Source: Mycobacteroides saopaulense (lineage in GTDB: Bacteria > Actinomycetota > Actinomycetes > Mycobacteriales > Mycobacteriaceae). From it: DNA of 64,000 nt. The notes under the pieces were generated by a model, which was given only the letters and a program-made list of their open reading frames with translations, was not told the DNA's origin and did not search any database. Position numbers and translations under genes: made by a program. Location: positions 2,728,001 through 2,792,000 of the forward strand of contig NZ_CP010271.1 in NCBI RefSeq assembly GCF_001456355.1. Direction: 5' to 3'. Below, one piece after another: positions 47,528-55,406 of the stretch; position 1 is the stretch's first letter; each line of letters begins with the position of its first letter.

Positions 47528-47708
47528 GGTGCACCTCTCACTCTCGCGGATATGTAGCGAGAACTCTGCACCCGGATGTCCTTCCAGGCAATGAACCGAC
47601 GGGTAGGCGCGAATCAAGTAGCCCGCTACGCATGTCGAGCTGACCTGCTCAGCCACAGCATGGTTCCACCCCGGTGACCGTCATCGGGCTGGAATCGAAG
47701 GACACACC

Positions 47709-48647
47709 ATGACCGCAACACTCGAGAAAGAAGTGACCGCACCGCCACCCCTGGACGGTGAGGTCGCCGATCGGCGCAGCAAGTTTCGCAAGCTGACCGC
47801 CGAGACCACCAAGGACCCCTACGCAGAACGGGCCTTCCTTGCCTCGAAGCTGGCTGTGCTGCAATCGCATCCGAAGCTCTCGGCGGCCACCCGCCGCGAG
47901 GGCGAGGCAACGCTGGCCGAGGCCGCCGGGGTGGCGGACATCGCCGAACTGGCCTCGGAGATCACCCCGCCACCGGGGGGCGTCGGCTACGGCATGTTCT
48001 ACACGAACAGCTTTCGCACCCGCTTCGCCCGCGGCACCTCGTTCTACTACGAGATCGTCTGCCCACATCAGCCCGGCGGGAACGTGGCCGACTATCTGTA
48101 CCTGACCGCCACCAACCGGGCGCAAAAAGGTGTCGAGGCATTCGTGTCGTACCACGCGCAGGACATCGCACGCTTCAAGGTGTTCGACTGGGCGCGCTCG
48201 GATCACTGGCAGACCGACATCCCGTTCGCGAATCTGACGTCGTACCTGCGCAGCACCTCGTCACACGGCTGGGGCCTGCAGACGCTGCTCGTGTGGAATC
48301 AGTCGTTCGAAATCGCGCCGAACCGGTGGCGCAACGAGGTGCTGCTGCACAACCGTGCGGCCAACCGCTGGGATCTGGTGTACCGCTTCGACTACCAATC
48401 ATCCACCGCCGAACAGACGTCGGGCTGGGTGGGCAGCTGGGGACCCATCGTCGAGACGTTCCAGAACAGCTACGCGAACACCCGCTGGCTCGGATTCCTC
48501 AACACCATGCTGGTGGGCCGCGATGCGGCAGGCAACTGGGGGCAGTGGGCGCTGCTGCGCGCGGCCGACTCGACCATACGCAATGACGGACATGGGTTCT
48601 CGCCACTGTTCTTGGATCCGAACTATTCGTTCGTGGTCAAAAGTTGA
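47709..48647 (+). CDS. Unrecognised 312-aa protein with DRR-type N-terminal domain
   Basis: 312 residues, no signal peptide or membrane helix. The first about 75 residues contain VADRRSKFRKL, then ERAFLASKLAVLQSHPKLSA, and match the whole of the small protein encoded next (48668), which points to duplication of one helical domain. From about 85 the protein is aromatic-rich and beta-like: VGYGMFYTNSFRTRFARGTSFYYEIV, LYLTATNRAQKGVEAFVSYH, WGLQTLLVWNQSFEIAPNRWRNEVLLHN. This looks like a compact beta-sandwich or lectin-like domain, but no known family is recognised. Absent at this place in M. tuberculosis. Confidence 0.75.
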   Translation: MTATLEKEVTAPPPLDGEVADRRSKFRKLTAETTKDPYAERAFLASKLAVLQSHPKLSAATRREGEATLAEAAGVADIAELASEITPPPGGVGYGMFYTNSFRTRFARGTSFYYEIVCPHQPGGNVADYLYLTATNRAQKGVEAFVSYHAQDIARFKVFDWARSDHWQTDIPFANLTSYLRSTSSHGWGLQTLLVWNQSFEIAPNRWRNEVLLHNRAANRWDLVYRFDYQSSTAEQTSGWVGSWGPIVETFQNSYANTRWLGFLNTMLVGRDAAGNWGQWALLRAADSTIRNDGHGFSPLFLDPNYSFVVKS

Positions 48648-48667
48648 CCGGACAGGAGCAGTCGTTC

Positions 48668-48877
48668 ATGAGCAATGAGGGATCTCCTCCCCCTCCTGGC
48701 ACCGGCCCCGTGGCCGACCGGCGCCAGGAGTTCGAAGAGCTCAGCCGCCGGCACCGGGAGGGTGCGAATGAGCGCGCGTACATCGAGCACAAGATCGAGA
48801 TCGTCACGAGCGATCCCCATCTGAGCGCCGAGGAGAAGGCCGCCGCGATCGCGGAGCTGAGGCGCGCGCTGGAGTGA
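48668..48877 (+). CDS. Small helical protein (69 aa) paralogous to the N-terminus of its neighbour
   Basis: 69 residues from ATG 48668 with AGGAG upstream. After a Pro-rich start it reads VADRRQEFEELSRRHREGAN, then ERAYIEHKIEIV, SDPHLSAEEKAAAIAELRRALE. The same order (VADRR, ERA-F/Y, S-H/D-P-x-L-S-A) occurs in residues 18-75 of the preceding protein. It starts 21 bp after that gene, so both are in one operon. Function unknown; it may be a free version of the regulatory or dimerisation domain. Confidence 0.72.
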   Translation: MSNEGSPPPPGTGPVADRRQEFEELSRRHREGANERAYIEHKIEIVTSDPHLSAEEKAAAIAELRRALE

Positions 48878-48900
48878 CGGTCACGACACCCCAGAGCACG

Positions 48901-48933
48901 GACCCACCGGCGACACCGTCCTGTCGGTGGGTC
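48901..48933. terminator. Hairpin, likely terminator of the 47.7-48.9 kb operon
   Basis: Arms GACCCACCG (48901-48909) and CGGTGGGTC (48925-48933) are perfect complements; inner ACA/TGT pairs extend the stem with a 2-nt bulge. It lies between the stop at 48877 and the ogt start at 48950. No U-run follows, which is usual in mycobacteria. Confidence 0.6.
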
Positions 48934-48949
48934 CGGCCATACTGACAGC

Positions 48950-49483
48950 GTGAGCACTGTCGGCCACTGCTTCTTCCACACCGCCATTGGCAATTGCGCC
49001 ATCGCGTGGAGCGACAAGGGCATCGTCGCGTTGCAGCTGCCCGAGCACGACGACGCGGCAACCCTGGCCCGTATCCGGCGTCCCGCGGGAAGCGACCTGG
49101 CGCCGCCGCCGTTCGTATCCGAGGCGATCGACGGTGTCCGGCGTGTGCTCGCCGGCGAGGACGACGATCTTCGGTGGGTTCTCCTGGATCTGGACGACAT
49201 CACCGATTTCGATCGCGAGGTGTACGCGGCAACCAGGGCCATCGGCCCCGGCAAGACCCGTAGCTACGGCGAGGTGGCGGCAACCGTCGGTGCGCCGGGT
49301 GCGGCCCAGGCCGTCGGACAGTCATTGGGGCGCAATCCGATTCCGCTGCTTGTCCCCTGTCACCGGGTACTGGCGGCCGATCACAGCCTGCACGGCTTCT
49401 CCGCGTACGGCGGCGTCGTGACCAAACGCGAACTACTCAAGCTCGAACACGCCCCCGGTTTCGACGACCCCACCCTGTTCTGA
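48950..49483 (+). CDS. ogt: Methylated-DNA--protein-cysteine methyltransferase (Ogt-type)
   Basis: 177 residues from GTG 48950. The active site LLVPCHRVLAADHSLHGFSAYGGVVTKRELLKLE (given by its ends, near 127-160) holds the acceptor Cys in PCHRV; GKTRSYGEVAATVG near 100 is the DNA-binding turn. It transfers the alkyl group from O6-methylguanine to its own Cys and is used once. No Ada-type N-terminal domain, so not a regulator. Confidence 0.94.
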   Translation: MSTVGHCFFHTAIGNCAIAWSDKGIVALQLPEHDDAATLARIRRPAGSDLAPPPFVSEAIDGVRRVLAGEDDDLRWVLLDLDDITDFDREVYAATRAIGPGKTRSYGEVAATVGAPGAAQAVGQSLGRNPIPLLVPCHRVLAADHSLHGFSAYGGVVTKRELLKLEHAPGFDDPTLF

Positions 49484-49550
49484 CGCGCGGGCCGCGCCAC
49501 GGGTCTACGCTCTAGCGCAGCAAGATCCGGCTGACGCATCGGGAGAACCC

Positions 49551-50033
49551 ATGACCGGTTTGTATGTAGCTGCACTTCTCATCGGAATCGTCGCGGGCCT
49601 GCGCGCGATGACACCCCTTGCGGTGTTGAGCTGGGCGGCATTCGCCAAATGCCTTCTGGTGGACGGTACCTGGGCATCATTTCTGGCCAGTCTGATCGTC
49701 GCCATCGTCGCCACGGTGCTGGCCGTCGGTGAGATCGTCAACGACAAACTGCCCAAGACGCCGAGCCGCAAGGCACCGCCCGCCTTCGCGGCGCGCGTAG
49801 TGCTCGGGGCCTTCTACGGTGCGGTGTTCGGCACCCTGGCCGATGGCACCTCCCCCGGGCTCATCATCGGTCTGCTGCTCGGGGCGATCGGTGCGGTGAT
49901 CGGCACGCTCGGCGGCGCCTGGGCGCGTGGCAAGCTGGCCGGGGCATTCGGCAAGGATCTGCCCGCGGCGCTCACCGAGGACGCGGTCACCGTCGCGGCC
50001 GCCGTGGCCATCACCCTGGCACTCGCCACGTGA
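49551..50033 (+). CDS. DUF4126 membrane protein
   Basis: 160 residues with about four to five hydrophobic helices. LLIGIVAGLRAMTPLAVLSW near residue 8 (the GLRxxTP mark) and PSRKAPPAFAARVVLGAFYGAV near 71 identify DUF4126, a small integral membrane family of unknown function. GGGAGA precedes ATG 49551. Its stop overlaps the next gene's GTG (GTGA), so it is translationally coupled to the flavin oxidoreductase. Confidence 0.82.
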   Translation: MTGLYVAALLIGIVAGLRAMTPLAVLSWAAFAKCLLVDGTWASFLASLIVAIVATVLAVGEIVNDKLPKTPSRKAPPAFAARVVLGAFYGAVFGTLADGTSPGLIIGLLLGAIGAVIGTLGGAWARGKLAGAFGKDLPAALTEDAVTVAAAVAITLALAT

Positions 50034-51406
50034 GCACACACTTTGACGCCGTGGTTGTGGGCGCCGGACAGGCCGGCCCCTCCCTGGCCGCCCGTCTGCG
50101 CGGCGCCGGGATGACCGTGGCGATCGTGGAGCGGCACCTGTTCGGCGGTACCTGCGTGAACACGGGGTGCCGCCCCACCAAGGCACTGGTCGCCAGCGCC
50201 CACGCCGCCCACATGGCACGCGACGCCGCCCGGTGGGGCGTGGTCGTCGACGGGTCTGTGGGCATGGACATGGCCCGGGTGCGGGAACGCAAGGATTCGG
50301 TGATCTTGCCCTCGCGCAACGGCGGCGAGAAGTGGCTCAAGGACCTTGGCTGCGTCATCTATCACGAGCACGCGCGCTTCATCTCCCCCACCGAGCTCGC
50401 CGTCGGCGACGAGATCATCTCCACTGAAAGAGTTTTTCTGAACGTGGGCGGCCGGGCGGTGGTACCGGACTGGCCCGGTGTCGACGATGTCCCGTTGTTC
50501 ACCAATAGCTCGCTCATCGAGTACGACGCAATCCCCGAACATCTCATCGTGATCGGCGGCAGTTACGTGGGACTGGAGTTCGCCCAGATCTACCGCCGTT
50601 TCGGCAGCAGGGTCACGGTGGTGCACCGCGGACAGCGGCTGGTGGAACGTGAGGACCCCGATGCGTCGGCGATCATCCAGGAGGTCCTGGAACGCGAAGG
50701 GATCTCCTTCCGGCTCAACGCCTCCTGCATCAGCCTGTCGCGCCTGGACAGTGGGGTGGGCGTCGGTGTCGACTGCACCCAGGGCGCCCCCGAGGTGGCC
50801 GGATCGCACGTTCTCGTGGCGGTGGGCCGTCGGCCCAACACCGACGACCTGGGTCTGGAAAACACCGGGGTGGTCACCGACGACCGCGGGTACATCACGG
50901 TCGACGATCAGCTGCAGACCAACGTGCCGGGCATTTGGGCACTCGGCGACTGCAACGGCCGCGGGGCCTTCACCCACACCTCGTACAACGACTTCGAGAT
51001 CGTCGCCGCCAACCTGCTCGACGACGATCCCCGCCGGGTCACCGACAGGCTGCCCTGTTACGCGCTGTACACCGATCCTCCGCTGGGCCGGGTCGGCATG
51101 ACCGAGACGCAGGCGCGCGCTTCGGGACGCTCCGTTCTGGTCGGCCGCAAGCCGATGAGCCAGGTCGGCCGCGCCATCGAGAAGGGCGAAACCGACGGTT
51201 ATATGCAGGTTTTGGTCGACGCCGAGACTGATCTCATTCTGGGCGCGACGATCCTCGGGGTGGGCGGCGATGAGGTGGTGCACTGCCTGCTCGACACCAT
51301 GCAGTACGGCGTTCCCGCACGGCAACTACAGCGCACTGTGCATATTCATCCGACCGTCGCAGAGTTCTTACCGACCGTTTTGGGGGAGCTCCAGCCGCTC
51401 GCTTGA
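50030..51406 (+). CDS. FAD-dependent pyridine nucleotide-disulfide oxidoreductase (mercuric reductase-like)
   Basis: 458 residues from GTG 50030. FAD site DAVVVGAGQAGPSLAARL (residue 6), redox pair in LFGGTCVNTGCRPTKALV (near 38, C-x4-C), NAD(P)-binding LIVIGGSYVGLEFAQI near 172, FAD-closing GIWALGDCNG near 300, and a dimerisation domain with HIHPTVAEFLPTVL. It belongs to the dihydrolipoamide dehydrogenase/mercuric reductase group. The second His-Pro of true mercuric reductase Cys tail is absent, so a metal substrate is unlikely; a disulfide or quinone is more likely. Confidence 0.9.
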   Translation: MSTHFDAVVVGAGQAGPSLAARLRGAGMTVAIVERHLFGGTCVNTGCRPTKALVASAHAAHMARDAARWGVVVDGSVGMDMARVRERKDSVILPSRNGGEKWLKDLGCVIYHEHARFISPTELAVGDEIISTERVFLNVGGRAVVPDWPGVDDVPLFTNSSLIEYDAIPEHLIVIGGSYVGLEFAQIYRRFGSRVTVVHRGQRLVEREDPDASAIIQEVLEREGISFRLNASCISLSRLDSGVGVGVDCTQGAPEVAGSHVLVAVGRRPNTDDLGLENTGVVTDDRGYITVDDQLQTNVPGIWALGDCNGRGAFTHTSYNDFEIVAANLLDDDPRRVTDRLPCYALYTDPPLGRVGMTETQARASGRSVLVGRKPMSQVGRAIEKGETDGYMQVLVDAETDLILGATILGVGGDEVVHCLLDTMQYGVPARQLQRTVHIHPTVAEFLPTVLGELQPLA

Positions 51407-51440
51407 CCTCAAGAACACTTGAGCTCGTAGCGTCGGGGAC

Positions 51441-52112
51441 ATGAGGATTCACGATGTGCGGATCACCGCTACCGATGTCCCCGGCGCCGCGCGCTTCTAC
51501 TCCGAAACCCTGGAATTGCCAGTACAACTAGATCGTGACAGCGCCACGGTTCACATCGGGGACAGCACACTGACCATGGTTACCGGCCCGGCATATCACG
51601 GCGCACATCACATTGCCTTCACCATCCCCGCGGGAAGCCTGGCGGCTGCCAAGCAGTGGCTCTCGCAGCGCGTGACGCTGCAGACCGACGGTCAATGGCA
51701 CGACGAATTCGACTGTGCGCCCAACTGGCAGGCGCGCAGCATCTATTTCGCCGGTCCCGACGACGCAGTGCTCGAACTCATCGAACGCAACATCCTGGAC
51801 AACCGGATCAACCATCCCTTCGGGGTCGTCGACATCCGGTCTCTGAGCGAGGTCGGCTTCGGGGTTTCCGACGTGCTGCAGACGCAAGAGCTCCTGCGTG
51901 ACAAGCTCGGGCTGCTGCCGTTCGGGGAGCCGACTCCGGGATTCGGCCCGGTAGGCGATCACGACGGATTGTTCATCCTGGTGCCCTCGGACGTCACCTG
52001 GCGCCCCGAGCATCGGGTACCGCCGGCCGCCGCACCTACAGTCGTCACCGCGGACGTTCCCACCGCGGTGGAGATCGGCGAGCACTACGTGCTTCAACCG
52101 TTAGGAGCGTGA
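51441..52112 (+). CDS. VOC-superfamily (glyoxalase/dioxygenase-like) protein
   Basis: 223 residues, two repeated beta-alpha-beta-beta-beta modules. Module 1: RIHDVRITATDVPGAARFYSETLELPV with GAHHIAFTIPAG and VLELIERN; module 2 starts LSEVGFGVSDVLQTQELLRDKLGLLPF near 135. Putative metal ligands His and Glu are in DVRI/HHIAF/LELIER. No dedicated substrate can be given (glyoxalase, dioxygenase or resistance protein). It starts 35 bp after the oxidoreductase. Its end overlaps the opposing gene by 12 bp. Confidence 0.78.
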   Translation: MRIHDVRITATDVPGAARFYSETLELPVQLDRDSATVHIGDSTLTMVTGPAYHGAHHIAFTIPAGSLAAAKQWLSQRVTLQTDGQWHDEFDCAPNWQARSIYFAGPDDAVLELIERNILDNRINHPFGVVDIRSLSEVGFGVSDVLQTQELLRDKLGLLPFGEPTPGFGPVGDHDGLFILVPSDVTWRPEHRVPPAAAPTVVTADVPTAVEIGEHYVLQPLGA

Positions 52113-52931
52113 GTCCCGCCAGGCCAGTGGTGCGTCGAGCACCGACAGGTCATAGTCGTTGTCGGCGTCGATCCCGACGGTGAACAGCCTCGCACCCACC
52201 TGGGCGTAGGCGTCCGCCTCGGCGGCGGTGAGCCCGCGCTCTGGATCGAGTCCCCAACTGGTGGAACGTTCGATCTCGTTGTGGTCGCGGCCGATTCGTT
52301 CGGCCTCGGCGATCAGGATGTCGTTCTTGCGCCGGTAGGTGTCGATGTCGCCGAACGCATGCCAGATGTGGGCATGGCGGGCCACCAAGGGAATGGTGCG
52401 CTTCTCACCGCCGCCGCCGATCAGGATCGGGATGGGACGCACCGGTTGGGGCAACAGCTGAGCCAACCGGTTCTCGATCCGCACGAGGCTTTCCTCGAAC
52501 AGGTCGAACCGCGAACCCGCCGTCCCGAACTCATACCCGTAGGTGGTGTAGTCCCTTTCGTACCAACCGGCGCCGACCCCGAGAATCACCCGGCCATCGC
52601 TGATGTGGTCGACGGTGCGCGCCATGTCGGCCAGCAGATCGGGATTGCGATAACCCACGCCCGTGACCAGCAGCCCGATCTCTGCGCGCGAGGTGATCTC
52701 GGCCCACGACCCCAGAGCCGTCCAGCCCTCGAAGTTGTTGACGTCGGGCTGTACCGGGTCGAGCACCACCCCGTTGCTGCCTATGGTGCCTGCGGGCCAG
52801 TGGAAGTGGTCGTAGCCGAAGATCACATCCGCGCCCTTGTCCTCGGCGCGGAGCACGGCATCGCGCCATTGCTTGTAGTTCTGGGCCTTGGCGGGCCGCA
52901 GCTGAATGCCAATGCGAATGCGTTCCGTCAC
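52101..52931 (-). CDS. LLM-class F420-dependent oxidoreductase
   Basis: 276 residues from GTG 52931; TTG 52943 is also possible. RIRIGIQLRPAKAQNYKQWRDAVLRAEDKGADVIFGYDHFHWP at the start (ends given) and DGRVILGVGAGWYERDYTTYGYEFG near 120, with PILIGGGGEKRTIPLVARHAHIW near 175, mark the luciferase-like monooxygenase fold that binds F420 in actinobacteria. Substrate unknown. Divergent from the ridA-like gene with a 57-bp gap. Confidence 0.88.
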   Translation of the reverse strand: MTERIRIGIQLRPAKAQNYKQWRDAVLRAEDKGADVIFGYDHFHWPAGTIGSNGVVLDPVQPDVNNFEGWTALGSWAEITSRAEIGLLVTGVGYRNPDLLADMARTVDHISDGRVILGVGAGWYERDYTTYGYEFGTAGSRFDLFEESLVRIENRLAQLLPQPVRPIPILIGGGGEKRTIPLVARHAHIWHAFGDIDTYRRKNDILIAEAERIGRDHNEIERSTSWGLDPERGLTAAEADAYAQVGARLFTVGIDADNDYDLSVLDAPLAWRDSRS

Positions 52932-52988
52932 ATCGCAGTCCAATTATTCGATCGCCTCCGGTATTCCCCGCCGCTTACGCTCACCGCC

Positions 52989-53390
52989 ATGAAACGCGTC
53001 AAGATCTCGTCGGGCGGTGAATGGGAAGCGACCGTCGGATACTCGCGAGCGGTGCGGGTGGGCAGCCATATCGCCGTGGCCGGTACCACCGCGGCGCGCC
53101 CGGGCCAACCCCCGATCGGGGGCGCTGACATCGCCGAACAGACCCGAGAGGCGCTGCGTCGAATCGGATCGGCGCTCAATCAGGTGGGCGCCTCCTTGGG
53201 CGACGTGGTGCGCACCCGCATCTTCGTCACCGATATCGAGCGGTGGCGTGAAGTCGGTTCGGCTCACGGCGAGTTCTTCGGAGACATCCGTCCCGCGGCC
53301 ACCATGGTCGAAGTGTCGGCGCTCATCGATCCCGCGCTATTGGTGGAAATCGAGGCAGACGCCATCATCGGTAATTGGTCAGACCACTAG
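52989..53390 (+). CDS. ridA: RidA/YjgF-family protein
   Basis: 133 residues from ATG 52989. RidA marks: VGYSRAVRVGSHIAVAGTTA near 16, REALRRIGSALNQVGASLGDVVRTRIFVTDI near 53-83 (ends given), and TMVEVSALIDPALLVEIEADAII near 106 with the glutamate of the active site. The conserved arginine in VRTRIFV is present. Deaminates reactive enamine/imine intermediates. Corresponds by order to Rv2704. Its stop codon overlaps a FadR-like operator. Confidence 0.88.
   Translation: MKRVKISSGGEWEATVGYSRAVRVGSHIAVAGTTAARPGQPPIGGADIAEQTREALRRIGSALNQVGASLGDVVRTRIFVTDIERWREVGSAHGEFFGDIRPAATMVEVSALIDPALLVEIEADAIIGNWSDH
53376..53386. promoter_or_regulatory. FadR-type operator upstream of the GntR gene
   Basis: TGGTCAGACCA is an exact TGGT-N3-ACCA palindrome, the core used by FadR-subfamily GntR regulators. 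It overlaps the end of the ridA-like gene and lies 37 bp before the regulator's start, fitting autoregulation of the regulator-hydroxylase pair. Confidence 0.6.
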
Positions 53391-53423
53391 ACCTCTTACC
53401 AATCGTGGTGCTACGGTGACGGC

Positions 53424-54152
53424 ATGGCACTGCAGCCGATCGCCCGTCAGTCGATACCCGACGAGATATTCAGCCAGCTCGCGGCCCAAGTCCTCACCGG
53501 CGACCGCACGCCCGGCGACACATTGCCCAGCGAGCGAGCACTCGCCGAGGCCCTCGGGGTATCGCGCACCGCAGTGCGCGAAGCGCTGGGCCGCCTGGAA
53601 CGCTCCGGCTTGATCCACATCCGCCAAGGCGGATCGACGGTGATCCGCGACTACCGCAGCGATGCAGGTTTCGACGTGCTCCCGCTGCTGCTCGCCTATG
53701 GCGGAGACGTGGACCGTCGCACCCTGGCCAGCGTCATCGAGGCCCGCGCCATCATCGGCCCCCAGGTCGCGCGATTGGCCGCGCAGCGGGCTCACCAAAG
53801 CCCCGGCGTCGCCGACCGGTTGCGCGCCATGACCGCCACGCTGGAATCGGAAAACGATCCACTGCAACGGATGTGGCAGGCGCTCGGATTCTGGGAGCTG
53901 GTCATCGACACCGCCGACTCGATCGCCTTCCGGCTGGTGTTCAACACCATGCGCGATTCATATGTGCGGGCATTGGATGTGCTCGTGAACGTCATGGCGG
54001 CCGAGGTCGGTGACATCGGCCATTACCGCGCGCTCGCCGATGCCGTCGCGGCGGCAGATCCCGATGCCGCGCAAGACGCCGCTGCCGAGATGCTCGCCTT
54101 GGGCACCAAGGCCTTTGACGACCTCCTACGCGAGATGGAGAAAGAGAAATGA
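53424..54152 (+). CDS. FadR-subfamily GntR transcriptional regulator
   Basis: 242 residues. Winged helix: IFSQLAAQVLTGDRTPGDTLPSERALAEALGVSRTAVREALGRLERSGL (ends given, near 15-64), followed by an all-alpha FCD domain with metal-type residues in RRTLASVIEARAIIGPQVARLAAQRA. It senses a small carboxylate or acyl-CoA. The stop overlaps the following hydroxylase start by 4 bp, so it likely controls that gene. Candidate operator at 53376-53386. Confidence 0.9.
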   Translation: MALQPIARQSIPDEIFSQLAAQVLTGDRTPGDTLPSERALAEALGVSRTAVREALGRLERSGLIHIRQGGSTVIRDYRSDAGFDVLPLLLAYGGDVDRRTLASVIEARAIIGPQVARLAAQRAHQSPGVADRLRAMTATLESENDPLQRMWQALGFWELVIDTADSIAFRLVFNTMRDSYVRALDVLVNVMAAEVGDIGHYRALADAVAAADPDAAQDAAAEMLALGTKAFDDLLREMEKEK

Positions 54153-54814
54153 CCCGCACTGCCACTCGCAAGGGCATGACCCTGCGCGACGCTCTTGTCG
54201 AGTTCGTCAAACATCCCACCCCATGGATGTTGGTCGTGTGGTCCGCTGCGTTGCTCGGCGCTCGAATCACCTTGGGCGGCTGGACAATCGCCGACGCCAT
54301 CACACCTATCGTGCTGGTGGCCATCTCGCCCATCGCCGAATGGCTGATTCACGTCGGCATCCTGCACTGGCGTCCACGCTCGGTCGGACCGGTGAAGATC
54401 GACTCCCGACTGGCGCGCGATCACCGCCTACATCACCAGGACCCGCGAGACATCCCGCTGGTCTTCATCCCCTTGCCGAGCCTGGTCGTGGTGATCGCGG
54501 GATTGACCGCGATCGGAATATTTGCTTTCCCGCGCACCGGACTTGGTCTCACCTTCGCGCTGACCATCGCCCTGTTCCTGGTGTTCTACGAGTGGACGCA
54601 CTACCTCGTCCACACCGACTACAAGCCGCGTCACGCGATCTACCGCGCAGTGTGGAAGAACCACCGCTATCACCATTTCAAGAACGAGAACTACTGGTTC
54701 ACCGTCACCAGTTCGGGAACAGCCGACCGGCTGCTCGGAACCTACCCGGACCCTCAGCAGGTGCAGTCGTCACCGACTGTGCGAGACCTGCACGCGCCCA
54801 GCATCACCGGCTAG
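54149..54814 (+). CDS. Fatty acid hydroxylase / sterol desaturase-family protein
   Basis: 221 residues, four hydrophobic helices. Four His-rich motifs for a di-iron site: EWLIHVGILHW near 63, RDHRLHHQDP near 90, YEWTHYLVHTDY near 148 and WKNHRYHHFKNENYWF near 169. Non-heme hydroxylase of lipid chains in the membrane. Partner redox protein not adjacent. Co-translated with the FadR-like regulator. Its stop CTAG is shared with the small membrane protein gene on the other strand. Confidence 0.88.
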   Translation: MTRTATRKGMTLRDALVEFVKHPTPWMLVVWSAALLGARITLGGWTIADAITPIVLVAISPIAEWLIHVGILHWRPRSVGPVKIDSRLARDHRLHHQDPRDIPLVFIPLPSLVVVIAGLTAIGIFAFPRTGLGLTFALTIALFLVFYEWTHYLVHTDYKPRHAIYRAVWKNHRYHHFKNENYWFTVTSSGTADRLLGTYPDPQQVQSSPTVRDLHAPSITG

Positions 54815-54978
54815 CTTCCGGAATCTGGCCCATGGCTGGCGCCCGAGTAGCCGCTCTGTTGATGGTCCGGTCCGCCGACATGATTGCGCGGCCTACTACC
54901 GGAATTGGTTGCCACAAAGAAGCCCAGCCCCGCGATAAGCAGGACAATCACCGCCACGACGACGATGACGGCGGTCAT
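54811..54978 (-). CDS. 55-aa membrane peptide of the DUF692 cassette
   Basis: A short gene not picked up by length filters: ATG at 54978-54976 (minus strand), stop TAG in the CTAG at 54811-54814. The N-terminal 23 residues TAVIVVVAVIVLLIAGLGFF form one membrane helix. The tail is polar and rich in Gly, His, Ser: HVGGPDHQQSGYSGASHGPD. No cysteine. Its ATG shares one base with the TGA of the partner gene (TGATG), so it is translated by re-initiation. It may be a membrane anchor, a peptide substrate of the DUF692 enzyme, or an unrelated small protein; the sequence does not decide. Confidence 0.7.
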   Translation of the reverse strand: MTAVIVVVAVIVLLIAGLGFFVATNSGSRPRNHVGGPDHQQSGYSGASHGPDSGS

Positions 54979-55406
54979 CACACCTCGGCCCGCTCCGGAC
55001 GTAATGCGAAGTAACGCAACTTCTTCCCGAAGGCGATCTGGAGTTCGCGGCGACCGCCGCGGCGCACCAGGGCTATACGCCGCAGGCCCTCGGCGACCTC
55101 ACGATCCAGCACCCAGTCGCGCAGACGCGGCAGCTCGTAGGTGTACTCGCGGAATTCCTTGGCATCGCACAGCACACAGCACTGCATGGAGTGCAACCGC
55201 GCGTACTGCTCGAATTCAAACTCCCAGTTAGGCATTTCGTCGAGCCACGGCACCGCCTTGGCGACGTCGTAGCGCCGCTTGACCCGCAACTGCTCGCCCG
55301 CCGTCAGCGCCGTGTATTCATCGAATCCGGACGGCGCATTGCCGGCCAGCAGATCCGACAGCACCGAGAGTTGACGACGCCGTAGCGTCTCGCGGTTGTC
55401 AAGCAT
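54978..55406 (-). CDS. DUF692-associated partner protein (SCO6045-like)
   Basis: 142 residues from ATG 55406 (GTG 55415 possible). N-terminal LRRRQLSVLSDLLAGNAPSGFDE, then RVKRRYDVAKAVPWL; a C-terminal domain with MQCCVLCDAKEF (C-C-x2-C) and LRRIALVRRGGRRELQIAFGKKLRYFAL. Such helical proteins often accompany DUF692 proteins in actinobacteria and may deliver the peptide substrate, like MbnC for MbnB (inference). Overlaps the DUF692 gene by 8 bp. Confidence 0.65.
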   Translation of the reverse strand: MLDNRETLRRRQLSVLSDLLAGNAPSGFDEYTALTAGEQLRVKRRYDVAKAVPWLDEMPNWEFEFEQYARLHSMQCCVLCDAKEFREYTYELPRLRDWVLDREVAEGLRRIALVRRGGRRELQIAFGKKLRYFALRPERAEV

